12,308 nucleotides of DNA from CAZTDD01 sp964612675 (GTDB lineage: Bacteria > Hinthialibacterota > Hinthialibacteria > Hinthialibacterales > JAKPRU01). The notes under the pieces were generated by a model. The model had not been told where the DNA came from. It made no database searches and saw only the letters and a list, made by a program, of their open reading frames with translations. Both the position numbers and the translations under genes were made by a program. Below, in pieces: positions 5,781 to 12,308 of this stretch (position 1 is the first letter of the stretch; every line of letters starts with the position of its first letter). The stretch lies in assembly GCA_964612675.1 (NCBI GenBank), contig CAZTDD010000167.1, positions 1-12,308 on the forward strand, read 5' to 3'.

Positions 5781-8504
5781 TTAGGGCGAGCTCTTATCTT
5801 TGCGCTCAAGAAGGCGTTTGCGCGCCACAGATTCCGCGTGGACCAGTGAATTGTATTTTTCTTTCCGGGCGGCGTCTTTTGGTATTAAAGCGGCTCCGGG
5901 CATATCCATTCGCGGGTTTGCGGCAAGTCGTTCTTTGCCTTTGTTAATTATCGCTAGTGCTTCGCGATAATTCGCGTCGGCTTCTTGCTTGAGGGTGTGG
6001 CAAGAAGTCGAAGAATCGCCCCTCACCCTACCCCTCTCCCGGCGGGAGAGGGAAACTTCTAACGCCAGCGGCCGAGTTTTTGCCGGCTCGTCTTGCTTGA
6101 GGGCGGTCAAACAGGGACTCCATTCGGGACGGGTGAAGTTCACCTGCGATTCGCGGGTTTCCGAATCCATCGAACCGATGTCGATACCGGTCAATTCCTG
6201 TAGTCGTTTGATTTCGTCGTTGTTTAGCGGAGAGCGGCCGAAGACATTCTCCGGGTAGGCGCTTGCATAGGAACCGTAATACGGAGCATTCATATCAATC
6301 CACGTGACGATGCGGTCGATGCTCTCTTTGTCGAGCCAAACATCTTTGTGACCGCTGCGGATCACATCGACAAGCTTACTTCGGTGCGACCCCCAGGAAT
6401 ACGCGGGCAAGACCTCCGGCGGGCCGTCGTCCACGGCTTTGACAAGAAGTTTCTCTTTGCCGGGTCGATCCGGGTACCAGCGCATTGCCGATTTGGAGCG
6501 AAGTTCGTGGTAGGAGGTATTAAACACAAGTCCCAAATCGCCGGATAAATTTAGTGTTTCTCCGGCGGGTTTTCCATAGTCGTGACATTGAACACAATAC
6601 TTATCAAAAATCGGTTGAATTTCGGTCAAATAATTGAATAGACGCGGTTCTCCGTACCAGGGATCGAGTTCTCTCGGCGGTCGTTGTGCGGCAAGGGGAA
6701 AATGGGTATTGGGAACCGAGGTCAGCCGATCTTCATGACAGCCGACGCAGCCGAGCATCTCGCCGGGCTGGACCATAGCGCCGCTGCGCATGGACTGGAT
6801 CATCATACCGTTCTCATCCAATAACTGGAAAAAGACGAATTTATCGGAGGGGATTTTGAAATAGGCCGATCCGTCCTCTTCGACTGGAACGCGTCCGAGA
6901 ATGCGTTTGTTGTTTGTGCAATTCCAATTCATTGCGGGAGCCTGCGTTGCATCGACATTCCAGTTTGGATTTGTCCAATAGAGTTTTGGCGGCGCTTCAA
7001 CTACACGTAACCATTCGATCGCGCCCGGGCGCACATCTTCCATTCCATGTCCGTTGTATGCGTCCACGAGGTAGAAGGTTCCTTCTTCCTTTGTATAATC
7101 GACACGCGATGGAATTATGGGCGGGCGATGGCGAACGGATACAGGCATCGGATCGAAGCAGCCCGTATCTTTCTCTTCATGGACGAGGACCTCGTTTCCA
7201 AACACATCCAAAAGAAAAATACCGGTTCTTTCATTTTCGATGACTTTTGAGCAGAGAAAATATTTCTCAGAAAGCGGGTAGGGATCTTCATATTTCAAGG
7301 GTACTCGCGTGAAATTGTCGATTTGTCCTCCTGCGGGATGGCCGCGCCCGGTACCGTCTCCGTAAAAGCGTCGGCTCTGAAGGTACGGAGTGATGTCCGC
7401 AGGCCAGCTTTTGACTACAGGTTCAAGGCCATCCAGGCCACGCCTGCGATCCACGAGCGCGATTGCTCCCCACGGGCGGTCGTGGCACGATCCGAAGGTC
7501 GCGACAACAAGATCCGTGTCGGGAACGACCCGTGCGTCCAAGATTGCCCCGGGCGACCACGCATTATTTCCGTAATAGACAGCGTGGTTTGTACCGTCCG
7601 GATTTACAGTCCAGAGTCCCTGGGCCGGGCCGAAATGTTTGTCGACATATTCCCAGCGATCGTAGAGGATTCTTCCATCCGGCATCATGCAGGGATGGCC
7701 TTCGAAAAGAGTATTTTTTCCGATTTGCCGTATGCTAGAACCATCCGGATACATTTTGAATAGATTCCCCATGATGTGTCGATTACATTGGCACAGCTTA
7801 GGTTCCCGGGTTGAGATGAAGACAATTTCGCCGGTTGGTAAATACATTGGATCGAAGTCGGAGATTTCGGAACCAGCGGTCAGCTGTTTCAATCCTGTTC
7901 CATCAATATTCATTTTGTAGATATGATAATCGTCGGATTTGTGTTTCCGCATTGAAAAAACGACTGTTGTACCGTCAAAATTGAGTTCGGGATCGCGCGC
8001 GATCCCGTCGGGCACCTCAAGGAGGCATTCGACTTTCCTGGTCGGGTGAAGATGGAGGATTTTGATTGCGCCACCGCCACGAAAACTGCCGGTATTGATT
8101 TCGCCGTTCTGGAACAGGGTAGCGGTGTTGTGGTGATCGGATACATACTGATCACGGGCTACAAAAAGGATGGGATTCTGTTGCAGGAGAGGATTCGCCA
8201 GGAGGGCTTTCTCGCGGAAAGCGTGCAATTCTTCGGAGTATTTCTGGAGTTGTTCTGCGGAAGCGGTGGAACATTGTGTTTCAAGAGAGTGGAGTTTTTG
8301 GAGGAATCGATCTGAATTGTTGTATTGGGAAGGGAACGTTTGGGCAAGGTCCTCGATAGCGAGGCGAAGGCGTCGGGCGGTATCATGAAAGGTCGCGTCA
8401 GTTGCGATTTGCTGAGTTTCCGCTTTGAGCGAATGGAGTGAGAGATGAGCCAGGAGCAGAAAGAGGAGGCATCGCCGCAGAGGAGTGTACATTGAAACGG
8501 ACAT
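5781..8504 (-). CDS. HzsA-like exported dihaem c-type cytochrome with beta-propeller
   Basis: Predicted 907-residue exported protein. Residues 1-28 form a Sec signal peptide (likely cut after LKA). Residues about 110-480 are WD40/PD40-like propeller repeats (DPELNFDGTTVVFS at 171-184, MNIDGTGLKQLT at 198-209, the CQCNRHIMGNLF segment at 238-249, VNPDGTNH at 300-307). A middle domain carries the haem c motif CVGCH (586-590), and the C-terminal part carries CVQCH (637-641). This order, propeller then two haem domains, matches the alpha subunit of hydrazine synthase and its many homologues in Planctomycetes, Verrucomicrobia and Lentisphaerae. No beta or gamma hydrazine synthase subunit is visible, so a general periplasmic redox role is more likely. 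Residues about 803-838 derive from an inserted repeat. The start at 8504 has GGAG 7 nt upstream on the coding strand; an in-frame ATG four codons downstream is an alternative. It is divergent from the EIIA-antiporter operon and convergent with the 3346-5706 gene. Confidence 0.85.
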   Translation of the reverse strand: MSVSMYTPLRRCLLFLLLAHLSLHSLKAETQQIATDATFHDTARRLRLAIEDLAQTFPSQYNNSDRFLQKLHSLETQCSTASAEQLQKYSEELHAFREKALLANPLLQQNPILFVARDQYVSDHHNTATLFQNGEINTGSFRGGGAIKILHLHPTRKVECLLEVPDGIARDPELNFDGTTVVFSMRKHKSDDYHIYKMNIDGTGLKQLTAGSEISDFDPMYLPTGEIVFISTREPKLCQCNRHIMGNLFKMYPDGSSIRQIGKNTLFEGHPCMMPDGRILYDRWEYVDKHFGPAQGLWTVNPDGTNHAVYYGNNAWSPGAILDARVVPDTDLVVATFGSCHDRPWGAIALVDRRRGLDGLEPVVKSWPADITPYLQSRRFYGDGTGRGHPAGGQIDNFTRVPLKYEDPYPLSEKYFLCSKVIENERTGIFLLDVFGNEVLVHEEKDTGCFDPMPVSVRHRPPIIPSRVDYTKEEGTFYLVDAYNGHGMEDVRPGAIEWLRVVEAPPKLYWTNPNWNVDATQAPAMNWNCTNNKRILGRVPVEEDGSAYFKIPSDKFVFFQLLDENGMMIQSMRSGAMVQPGEMLGCVGCHEDRLTSVPNTHFPLAAQRPPRELDPWYGEPRLFNYLTEIQPIFDKYCVQCHDYGKPAGETLNLSGDLGLVFNTSYHELRSKSAMRWYPDRPGKEKLLVKAVDDGPPEVLPAYSWGSHRSKLVDVIRSGHKDVWLDKESIDRIVTWIDMNAPYYGSYASAYPENVFGRSPLNNDEIKRLQELTGIDIGSMDSETRESQVNFTRPEWSPCLTALKQDEPAKTRPLALEVSLSRRERGRVRGDSSTSCHTLKQEADANYREALAIINKGKERLAANPRMDMPGAALIPKDAARKEKYNSLVHAESVARKRLLERKDKSSP
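5983..6103. repeat. Palindromic repeat inserted in frame, bounded by 13-bp direct repeats
   Basis: The 13-mer TCTTGCTTGAGGG occurs exactly at 5983-5995 and 6091-6103, a spacing of 108 bp or 36 codons. Between the copies is a GC-rich element containing CCCTCACCCTACCCCTCTCCC and a 9-bp hairpin, CCCTCTCCC (6032-6040) and GGGAGAGGG (6044-6052), around a GGC loop. On the coding (minus) strand it encodes LSRRERGRVRG, a peptide well known from dispersed GC-rich repeats of bacterial genomes. Removing 108 bp would restore a smooth protein reading ALKQEADANYREAL, so the element was probably added after the gene formed and kept the frame. The direct repeats may be a target-site duplication or result from slippage or recombination. 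Confidence 0.8.
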
Positions 8505-8690
8505 AACGGTTCTCCGTGTGCCGGAAGATATCGCGGAAGTGTGTTTTCAGCATTTTATCGACATAGTGAATGTTTTGGAGAGTTCTCGCACCAGGCGCAT
8601 CGCGGGAGGACTTGTCCGGGACTGTGATACGGTTCGCCCGGGAGAGCTTCTATACTCAAGGTCAAATTCGTTGAATAGGAGGAGACGGCG

Positions 8691-8726
8691 ATCCTCTCTC
8701 GGCGGACGAGTCCGTCGCGAGAGGAT
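8691..8726. promoter_or_regulatory. Long imperfect inverted repeat in the divergent region
   Basis: The arms 8691-8707 (ATCCTCTCTCGGCGGAC) and 8710-8726 (GTCCGTCGCGAGAGGAT) pair over 17 positions with one mismatch (8699 with 8718) and one G-U pair. As RNA, the innermost closing pair would open to give a 4-nt CGAG loop. It lies about 170 bp upstream of the EIIA start and about 190 bp upstream of the HzsA-like start, so it is not placed as a terminator of either gene. It may be an operator, a structured leader element or a decayed mobile repeat. Confidence 0.55.
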
Positions 8727-8849
8727 TGCTTTCTCCGATGAAGGCGAAAAGAAAAGGTACGATCCGAGGGAACGAGAGGATTCTCGCAAGGTATGCGAAT
8801 TGACTTCCGTGGAGGATAGTACTGGGAAGTACGGCTGAGTTGGAGATCG

Positions 8850-8878
8850 TTCGGATTGTGCTAAAAATGTGGTATCCT
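8850..8878 (+). promoter_or_regulatory. Candidate sigma70-type promoter of the EIIA-antiporter operon
   Basis: TTCGGA (8850-8855) and TATCCT (8873-8878) are separated by 17 nt, and the -10 is preceded by TGG, an extended -10 arrangement. The -35 match is only 3 of 6. Initiation near 8885 would leave a leader of about 13 nt, which is short. This is a weak prediction. Confidence 0.25.
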
Positions 8879-8897
8879 ACCCTACGGGTGAAAGACG

Positions 8898-9365
8898 ATG
8901 AGACTTCGACCGTTTGTGACTCCGCGATTGGTGTTTTTGGATCTCGATGTGGAATCGAGAGAAGCGCTTCTCGAGTTTTTGGCGGCGCGGATGTTGGAAG
9001 AGTGTGGGGACCTGGAGCCGGATGTTCTGCGTGGAGCGCTTTTGGAGCGTGAATCTCTCGGAGGGACTGCCATCGGGAACGGGGTAGCGATTCCGCATGC
9101 ACGGCTTCCGATGCGTTGCGAGTCTTTTGTCGGATTCGCGCGTCTTTCGGAGCCGGTGGAATTTGAGACGCCGGATGACGAGCCGGTGCGGCTGGTCGCA
9201 TTTTGCTCGGTGGACGCCAAGAAAGCGGGTCAGCACCTTCGTATCCTTGCTCGTCTCTCCCGTGTACTCGGCGATCCCGCAAACCGCGAAGCCCTGAAAA
9301 ACGCACAGACGCCACAGGAAGTCGTTGACATCCTCGTACAGGATGATGACCCCTCGACCTCGTGA
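8898..9365 (+). CDS. PTS EIIA type-2 (PtsN-like) regulatory protein
   Basis: Predicted 155-residue cytoplasmic protein of the PTS EIIA type-2 (mannitol/fructose/nitrogen) family. The signature is at residues 48-69: LLERESLGGTAIGNGVAIPHAR, with His67 as the expected phosphorylation site. The later HLRILARLSRVL segment matches the family's C-terminal helix (HLxxLAxL). Length fits a stand-alone EIIA domain. No sugar permease (EIIB/EIIC) is adjacent, so a regulatory role like that of EIIA-Ntr, which in E. coli affects potassium transport, is more likely than sugar uptake. It is the first gene of a tight operon with a PII-like protein and two antiporters, which suggests it controls them. The ribosome site (GGGTG, 8 nt before the ATG) is modest. 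Its stop overlaps an in-frame upstream GTG of the next gene by 4 bp. Confidence 0.85.
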   Translation: MRLRPFVTPRLVFLDLDVESREALLEFLAARMLEECGDLEPDVLRGALLERESLGGTAIGNGVAIPHARLPMRCESFVGFARLSEPVEFETPDDEPVRLVAFCSVDAKKAGQHLRILARLSRVLGDPANREALKNAQTPQEVVDILVQDDDPSTS

Positions 9366-9382
9366 GGAACGGAGTTTCCCGG

Positions 9383-9733
9383 ATGGAGTATCAACTTTTG
9401 ATTTGCATTGTCAAAAACGATGATGCCGTCGAGGATATCCTGACGGGATTTTTGGAACTGGGTATCGGCGGAGCGACAGTACTGACCGCCCGGGGGATGG
9501 CGGAGATCATTTCCGCGCAGGTTCCTTTGTTTGCGGGATTCAAAGATGTATTTCAAGCCGGTGGAACGTCTCGCCTGATTCTGTCGGCGATGCCCACCGA
9601 TAAAGTGGAAGAGGCGCAGCGTCTGATCGAACGTCTCGTCGAGCCGGACGGGCAAATGTCCGAAGGAGTCAGTTTTTCTCTTCCGATCGCGAGTGACATC
9701 GGCCTGCACCGTCAAGCATCCGACGAAGACTAA
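9383..9733 (+). CDS. Small PII-like (GlnB-fold) protein
   Basis: Predicted 116-residue protein resembling the PII/PII-like superfamily. Residues 3-37 (YQLLICIVKNDDAVEDILTGFLELGIGGATVLTARG) fit the first strand, helix and second strand of a ferredoxin-like half. Residues 64-104 (RLILSAMPTDKVEEAQRLIERLV ... GVSFSLPIASDIG) fit the second half and end like PII proteins (GKIFVLPVEQAVRI). The T-loop region (about 38-61, MAEIISAQVPLFAGFKDVFQAGG) is shortened and lacks the classical uridylylated tyrosine, so this would be a PII-like protein and not GlnB or GlnK. PII-like proteins often regulate a transporter encoded next to them, as SbtB does SbtA, and here two antiporters follow. The ATG at 9383 has GGAG 8 nt upstream; the GTG at 9362, overlapping the previous stop, has no good site. 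The effector and partner are unknown. Confidence 0.7.
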   Translation: MEYQLLICIVKNDDAVEDILTGFLELGIGGATVLTARGMAEIISAQVPLFAGFKDVFQAGGTSRLILSAMPTDKVEEAQRLIERLVEPDGQMSEGVSFSLPIASDIGLHRQASDED

Positions 9734-9757
9734 TACGATTCCAATTGCCATCAGAAT

Positions 9758-10948
9758 ATGCGACAACTTATTTGTCTGGTGTTGTTAATTCTTATCGCGT
9801 ATGGGGGCAGCTGGCTGCACCGACGGAAATCGCGACCTTCCTGGCTCGATCATTTTTTCGCAACGGGATTCATTTTCTGCCTGGTGGGGTTCCTGGTGGG
9901 ACCGGTGGGGCTGGAGTTGATCAATGAGGATATTCTTAGCGAGTTGACCCCTTTCGTGATCTTCAGTCTGGGCTGGGTCGGGTTCCTGGTTGGAATGCAG
10001 GCGGATCTCTCGTTGTTCCGTCAGGTGCCGGGGCGGTTTTACGGATTCATGTGTTTGGAGAGTGGGCTTACCATTGCGGCGGTCACGCTCGTTCTGGCTG
10101 CGGTATTCCAGTCCGTCGGGATTTCCGGATGGACGTTGTTTTGCCTTTCGCTGCTGGGGGGTGCGTGTGCCGGGGCCTCGTCTCAGGCCCTTCCCGCGTA
10201 TACAAAAGGAACAAGCCGCAGCAAAAAAGCGTTGTTTCTGCAGGTTGTCACCGGTGTCGACGATTATCCGACGATGACAATTGCGATTATTCTATTTGCA
10301 TTTATCGGACAGGCGGGGACGATTTCGCCGGTGTGGCTGGGCAGTGTTTGGATCGGCGCTACGTTTTCGCTTGGCGTGGGATTCGGGCTGTTATTTTATT
10401 TTCTTCTGCGTACAAAAGCGAAATTCGACGAAACGATGGCTGTGTGCCTCGGTGTGACGATTCTGTCCTCGGGAGCGGGAGCGTATCTGCATTTGGCGGT
10501 CCCCGGCGTTGGTTTTGTGGCCGGGTTTATTGTGGCCAATATTCCAATTGCGCGAAAACAGACGTTTTATAATTTTCTTACGGCGGCGGAGCGTCCCATT
10601 GTGTTTTTCATGTTTTTGATGGCGGGTACATTTTTGCCGATGCCGAAACGGTGGTGGGCGATTCCGTTAGCGGTTTACGTGGGTGTGCGGATTGTGACGA
10701 AGATCCTGAGCGGGAAAGTGTTTGCCCGGTGGCTACCGAAAGAAATCGAATCGCCGGAAAACGTGGGATGGGGCCTTGTGGCATTCGGCCCGCTGTCGGT
10801 TGCAATCGCGCTGGACTTTATGTGTGTCCAGCATGGACGTCATGCGGGTTTACTGCTCTGGATTGTGACCGTCGGTGCGTTGGCCGGAGAGCTCGCGGTT
10901 CCGCTTGCTGTACGACGGTTGGCACTGAAAAAAGAGGCGAAAGAATAG
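9758..10948 (+). CDS. Na+/H+-antiporter-type membrane protein, DD subunit
   Basis: Predicted 396-residue polytopic inner-membrane protein with about 11-13 hydrophobic segments, of the cation:proton antiporter (CPA/Na_H_Exchanger) type. The key feature is GVDDYPTMTIAI at residues 166-177, where Asp168-Asp169 lie in a membrane segment as in the DD ion-binding motif of electrogenic CPA2 antiporters. Other antiporter-like parts are CLVGFLVGPVGLELI (41-55), FSLGWVGFLVGMQADL (69-84) and the late GLVAFGPLSVAIALDF helix (339-354). The sequence is divergent, and the transported cation cannot be read from it. The ATG at 9758 lies 24 bp after the PII-like gene with little ribosome site, so it may depend on translational coupling. 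A second antiporter gene follows after 4 bp. No TrkA-type nucleotide-binding domain is attached. Confidence 0.8.
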   Translation: MRQLICLVLLILIAYGGSWLHRRKSRPSWLDHFFATGFIFCLVGFLVGPVGLELINEDILSELTPFVIFSLGWVGFLVGMQADLSLFRQVPGRFYGFMCLESGLTIAAVTLVLAAVFQSVGISGWTLFCLSLLGGACAGASSQALPAYTKGTSRSKKALFLQVVTGVDDYPTMTIAIILFAFIGQAGTISPVWLGSVWIGATFSLGVGFGLLFYFLLRTKAKFDETMAVCLGVTILSSGAGAYLHLAVPGVGFVAGFIVANIPIARKQTFYNFLTAAERPIVFFMFLMAGTFLPMPKRWWAIPLAVYVGVRIVTKILSGKVFARWLPKEIESPENVGWGLVAFGPLSVAIALDFMCVQHGRHAGLLLWIVTVGALAGELAVPLAVRRLALKKEAKE

Positions 10949-10952
10949 ATAC

Positions 10953-12242
10953 ATGCACATTATCGGTTTGCTCTTGTGTTTGGTGCTGATGGCCTCGATT
11001 CGAAGTCTGGGGGGCTGGATCGGTGCGCATGAGGAACAGCCGACGCTTGTGCTGGCGCTGGGTTTTGTTCTTTTGACCGCGTTTGTGGCCGGACGGATTT
11101 CGCATAGTCTCCGTTTGCCGCGCGCTACGGGGTATCTCCTGCTCGGTGTATTGATCGGGCCGGGAATATTTAACCTTGTTACCGAAGATATGTCCGAGGG
11201 ACTCCTTTTCATTAACGGCGTCACAGTCAGTTTGATCGCCCTGAGTGCCGGGGGTGAACTGAAACTGGAATGGCTTGGCGATCGGATCAAGGAGATCCTG
11301 ACGATCAGTATTCTAGGTGCCGTCATTGTATTTTCTCTTGTATTTTGTACCGCCTATTTAGTTATCGATTTGCTTCCGTTTTCGACCGATGGGATGTTGA
11401 TTCGGGAGATTATGATTGCTGTGTTTATCGGTGTTTTTGCGATAGCGAATTCGCCGATGGTGGTAATTGCAATTATTACGGAAACCGAAAGCAAGGGGCC
11501 AATGGCCCAGACGGTGCTGGGAGTGACGATTATCCGTGATGTGATGGTGATTGTGTTGTTTAGTTTTGTGATGACGCTGGCCGATGTGATCCTCGGAGGG
11601 AAAGCGATTTCCGCGGGCGATCTCGCGAAAACGTTGGGAATCGAGATCGGCGGCTCGATTGGAATCGGCGTTTTGCTCGGATGGGGACTTGCGCTTTGTG
11701 CGAGGAATTTCTGGCGGCAGATGCCTTTAATTGTTATGGGGTTTTGTTTCTTTATGGCGCACCTTGGTGCAGATTTCCATTTAGATACATTGTTGATGGG
11801 ACTCGCGGCGGGATTTTTTGTCGAGAACATTTCACGCCGTGGGGCTCGCGAGTTGATTGCAGGGATCGAGCGGTGTTCCCTGCCTCTGTATTGTTTGTTT
11901 TTCGGTTTGGCGGGGATTTCGCTGGATATTGACGCGTTGGCAAGGCTATGGCCGGTGGCCCTTGGGTTGGCCGGTGTGCGGTGTGTGGGGCTTTGGCTTG
12001 GTACGTTGGCCGGGATTCGGTTGACAGGCGGCGAGACTCGCATCGCTCATTTGGGGTGGCTCGGATTTATCGCAAATGCAGGTGTGTTGTTGGCGATGGG
12101 GACGATTGTCGCTCGGGCGTTTCCGGAATGGGGACCGCCCACGCAGACACTGATTATGGCCACGATTGGTATCAATCTGCTTTTAGGGCCGATTGGTTTC
12201 CGGTACGCGTTGATCCGGTCGGGAGAAGCGCAGGAGGTGTAG
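10953..12242 (+). CDS. Na+/H+-antiporter-type membrane protein (CPA2-like), RD subunit
   Basis: Predicted 429-residue polytopic membrane protein clearly of the Na_H_Exchanger/CPA2 family. It has the canonical LPRATGYLLLGVLIGPGIF (55-73), an AGGELKLEWLGDRIKE loop (99-114) and FFGLAGISLDIDAL (316-329). The position of the DD/ND ion-binding motif reads IIRDVMVIVLFS (193-204): Asp196 is kept, but the preceding acidic or polar residue is Arg195. The protein ends shortly after its last helix and has no cytoplasmic regulatory domain. It starts 4 bp after the stop of the other antiporter gene, so the two are almost certainly cotranscribed and perhaps translationally coupled. Their sequences differ strongly, so they are not a recent duplication. 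A heterodimer is plausible because CPA proteins are usually dimers, but this is inferred. Confidence 0.87.
   Translation: MHIIGLLLCLVLMASIRSLGGWIGAHEEQPTLVLALGFVLLTAFVAGRISHSLRLPRATGYLLLGVLIGPGIFNLVTEDMSEGLLFINGVTVSLIALSAGGELKLEWLGDRIKEILTISILGAVIVFSLVFCTAYLVIDLLPFSTDGMLIREIMIAVFIGVFAIANSPMVVIAIITETESKGPMAQTVLGVTIIRDVMVIVLFSFVMTLADVILGGKAISAGDLAKTLGIEIGGSIGIGVLLGWGLALCARNFWRQMPLIVMGFCFFMAHLGADFHLDTLLMGLAAGFFVENISRRGARELIAGIERCSLPLYCLFFGLAGISLDIDALARLWPVALGLAGVRCVGLWLGTLAGIRLTGGETRIAHLGWLGFIANAGVLLAMGTIVARAFPEWGPPTQTLIMATIGINLLLGPIGFRYALIRSGEAQEV
12232..12239 (+). promoter_or_regulatory. Strong ribosome binding site of the next gene
   Basis: AGGAGGTG lies within the last codons of the upstream antiporter gene and 5 nt before the ATG at 12245. 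It is the closest match to the anti-Shine-Dalgarno sequence in the window and shows that the operon continues to the right. Confidence 0.75.
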
Positions 12243-12244
12243 GA

Positions 12245-12308
12245 ATGAAAATTCAAAGCGCTGCCGGGGGCAGCGCACTCCATATTGGCGGATTCCGCGA
12301 AATTAGTG
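12245..12308 (+). CDS. Start of a further operon gene, cut by the window edge
   Basis: The ATG follows the antiporter stop by 2 nt and has a near-perfect ribosome site. Only 21 codons are present, beginning MKIQSAAGGSALHIGGFREI. The family is not recognisable from so short a piece. Spacing and ribosome site make it very likely a fifth member of the EIIA/PII-like/antiporter operon. Confidence 0.65.
   Translation, partial: MKIQSAAGGSALHIGGFREIS

Larger units (their letters stand above)
8505..8897. other. Divergent intergenic region, no convincing gene
   Basis: This 393-bp region separates the start of the HzsA-like gene (minus) from the EIIA gene (plus) and must hold promoters for both directions. 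It contains a long imperfect hairpin at 8691-8726 and a repeated 10-mer CGAGAGGATT at 8718-8727 and 8773-8782. The second copy sits in a small hairpin, CGAGA (8773-8777) with TCTCG (8782-8786). The open frames here are low-complexity and arginine/serine-rich and do not look like proteins. No known riboswitch or small RNA is recognised. Confidence 0.6.

Noticed and set aside
5781..8504. Calling this gene hydrazine synthase and the organism an anammox bacterium
   Set aside because: Only the alpha-type architecture is present; no beta or gamma subunit or other anammox gene is seen, and the family is common in non-anammox bacteria.
8485..8838. Plus-strand open frame of 117 residues in the divergent region
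   Set aside because: It begins inside the start of the minus-strand cytochrome gene, is arginine-rich where it crosses the hairpin, and has no family features.
8662..9315. Minus-strand open frame of 217 residues across the intergenic hairpin and the EIIA gene
   Set aside because: It is proline/serine/arginine-rich with no motif and overlaps the clear EIIA signature on the + strand.
8898..9365. EIIA as part of a sugar PTS uptake system
   Set aside because: No EIIB or EIIC component is encoded nearby; the downstream genes are antiporters, so a regulatory role fits better.
11354..12043. Minus-strand open frame of 229 residues
   Set aside because: It is antisense to the second antiporter gene; its composition is that of a reversed membrane-protein frame.

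Overview
The window looks like a chromosomal segment of a Gram-negative bacterium of the Planctomycetes-Verrucomicrobia-Lentisphaerae type, or of a similar uncultured lineage such as Hydrogenedentes. This is inferred from gene content: a Tat-exported Gfo/Idh/MocA oxidoreductase next to an exported ThuA-domain protein, a large exported HzsA-like beta-propeller cytochrome, and a propeller plus helical-domain secreted protein. No rRNA, tRNA or marker gene is present to fix the taxonomy.

Layout. Positions 1-457 are non-coding and hold a GC-rich 123-bp tandem repeat (two full copies, one partial, one decayed remnant). Positions 458-2517 carry a likely two-gene unit on the + strand, Gfo/Idh/MocA oxidoreductase then ThuA-like protein, both with export signals. 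Next on + come a small membrane protein joining a DUF2007-like domain to two zinc ribbons (2571-3275) and a 786-residue secreted protein with a beta-propeller and a helical C-terminal domain (3346-5706). That gene converges on a 907-residue minus-strand gene (5781-8504) across a short hairpin. The minus-strand protein is HzsA-like, with two CxxCH haem sites, and has a GC-rich palindromic repeat inserted in frame near its C-terminus. A 393-bp divergent intergenic region (8505-8897) with a long imperfect hairpin follows.

The right third is a tight + strand operon: a PTS EIIA type-2 (PtsN-like) protein, a small PII-like protein, and two different Na+/H+-antiporter-type membrane proteins. At the edge is the start of a fifth gene with an excellent ribosome binding site. 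The arrangement suggests a cation/proton antiporter, perhaps heterodimeric, controlled by a phosphorylatable EIIA protein and a PII-like effector sensor. This is the best candidate in the window for an undescribed system. The left two thirds look like extracytoplasmic carbohydrate processing and redox functions, with no obvious link to the antiporter operon.
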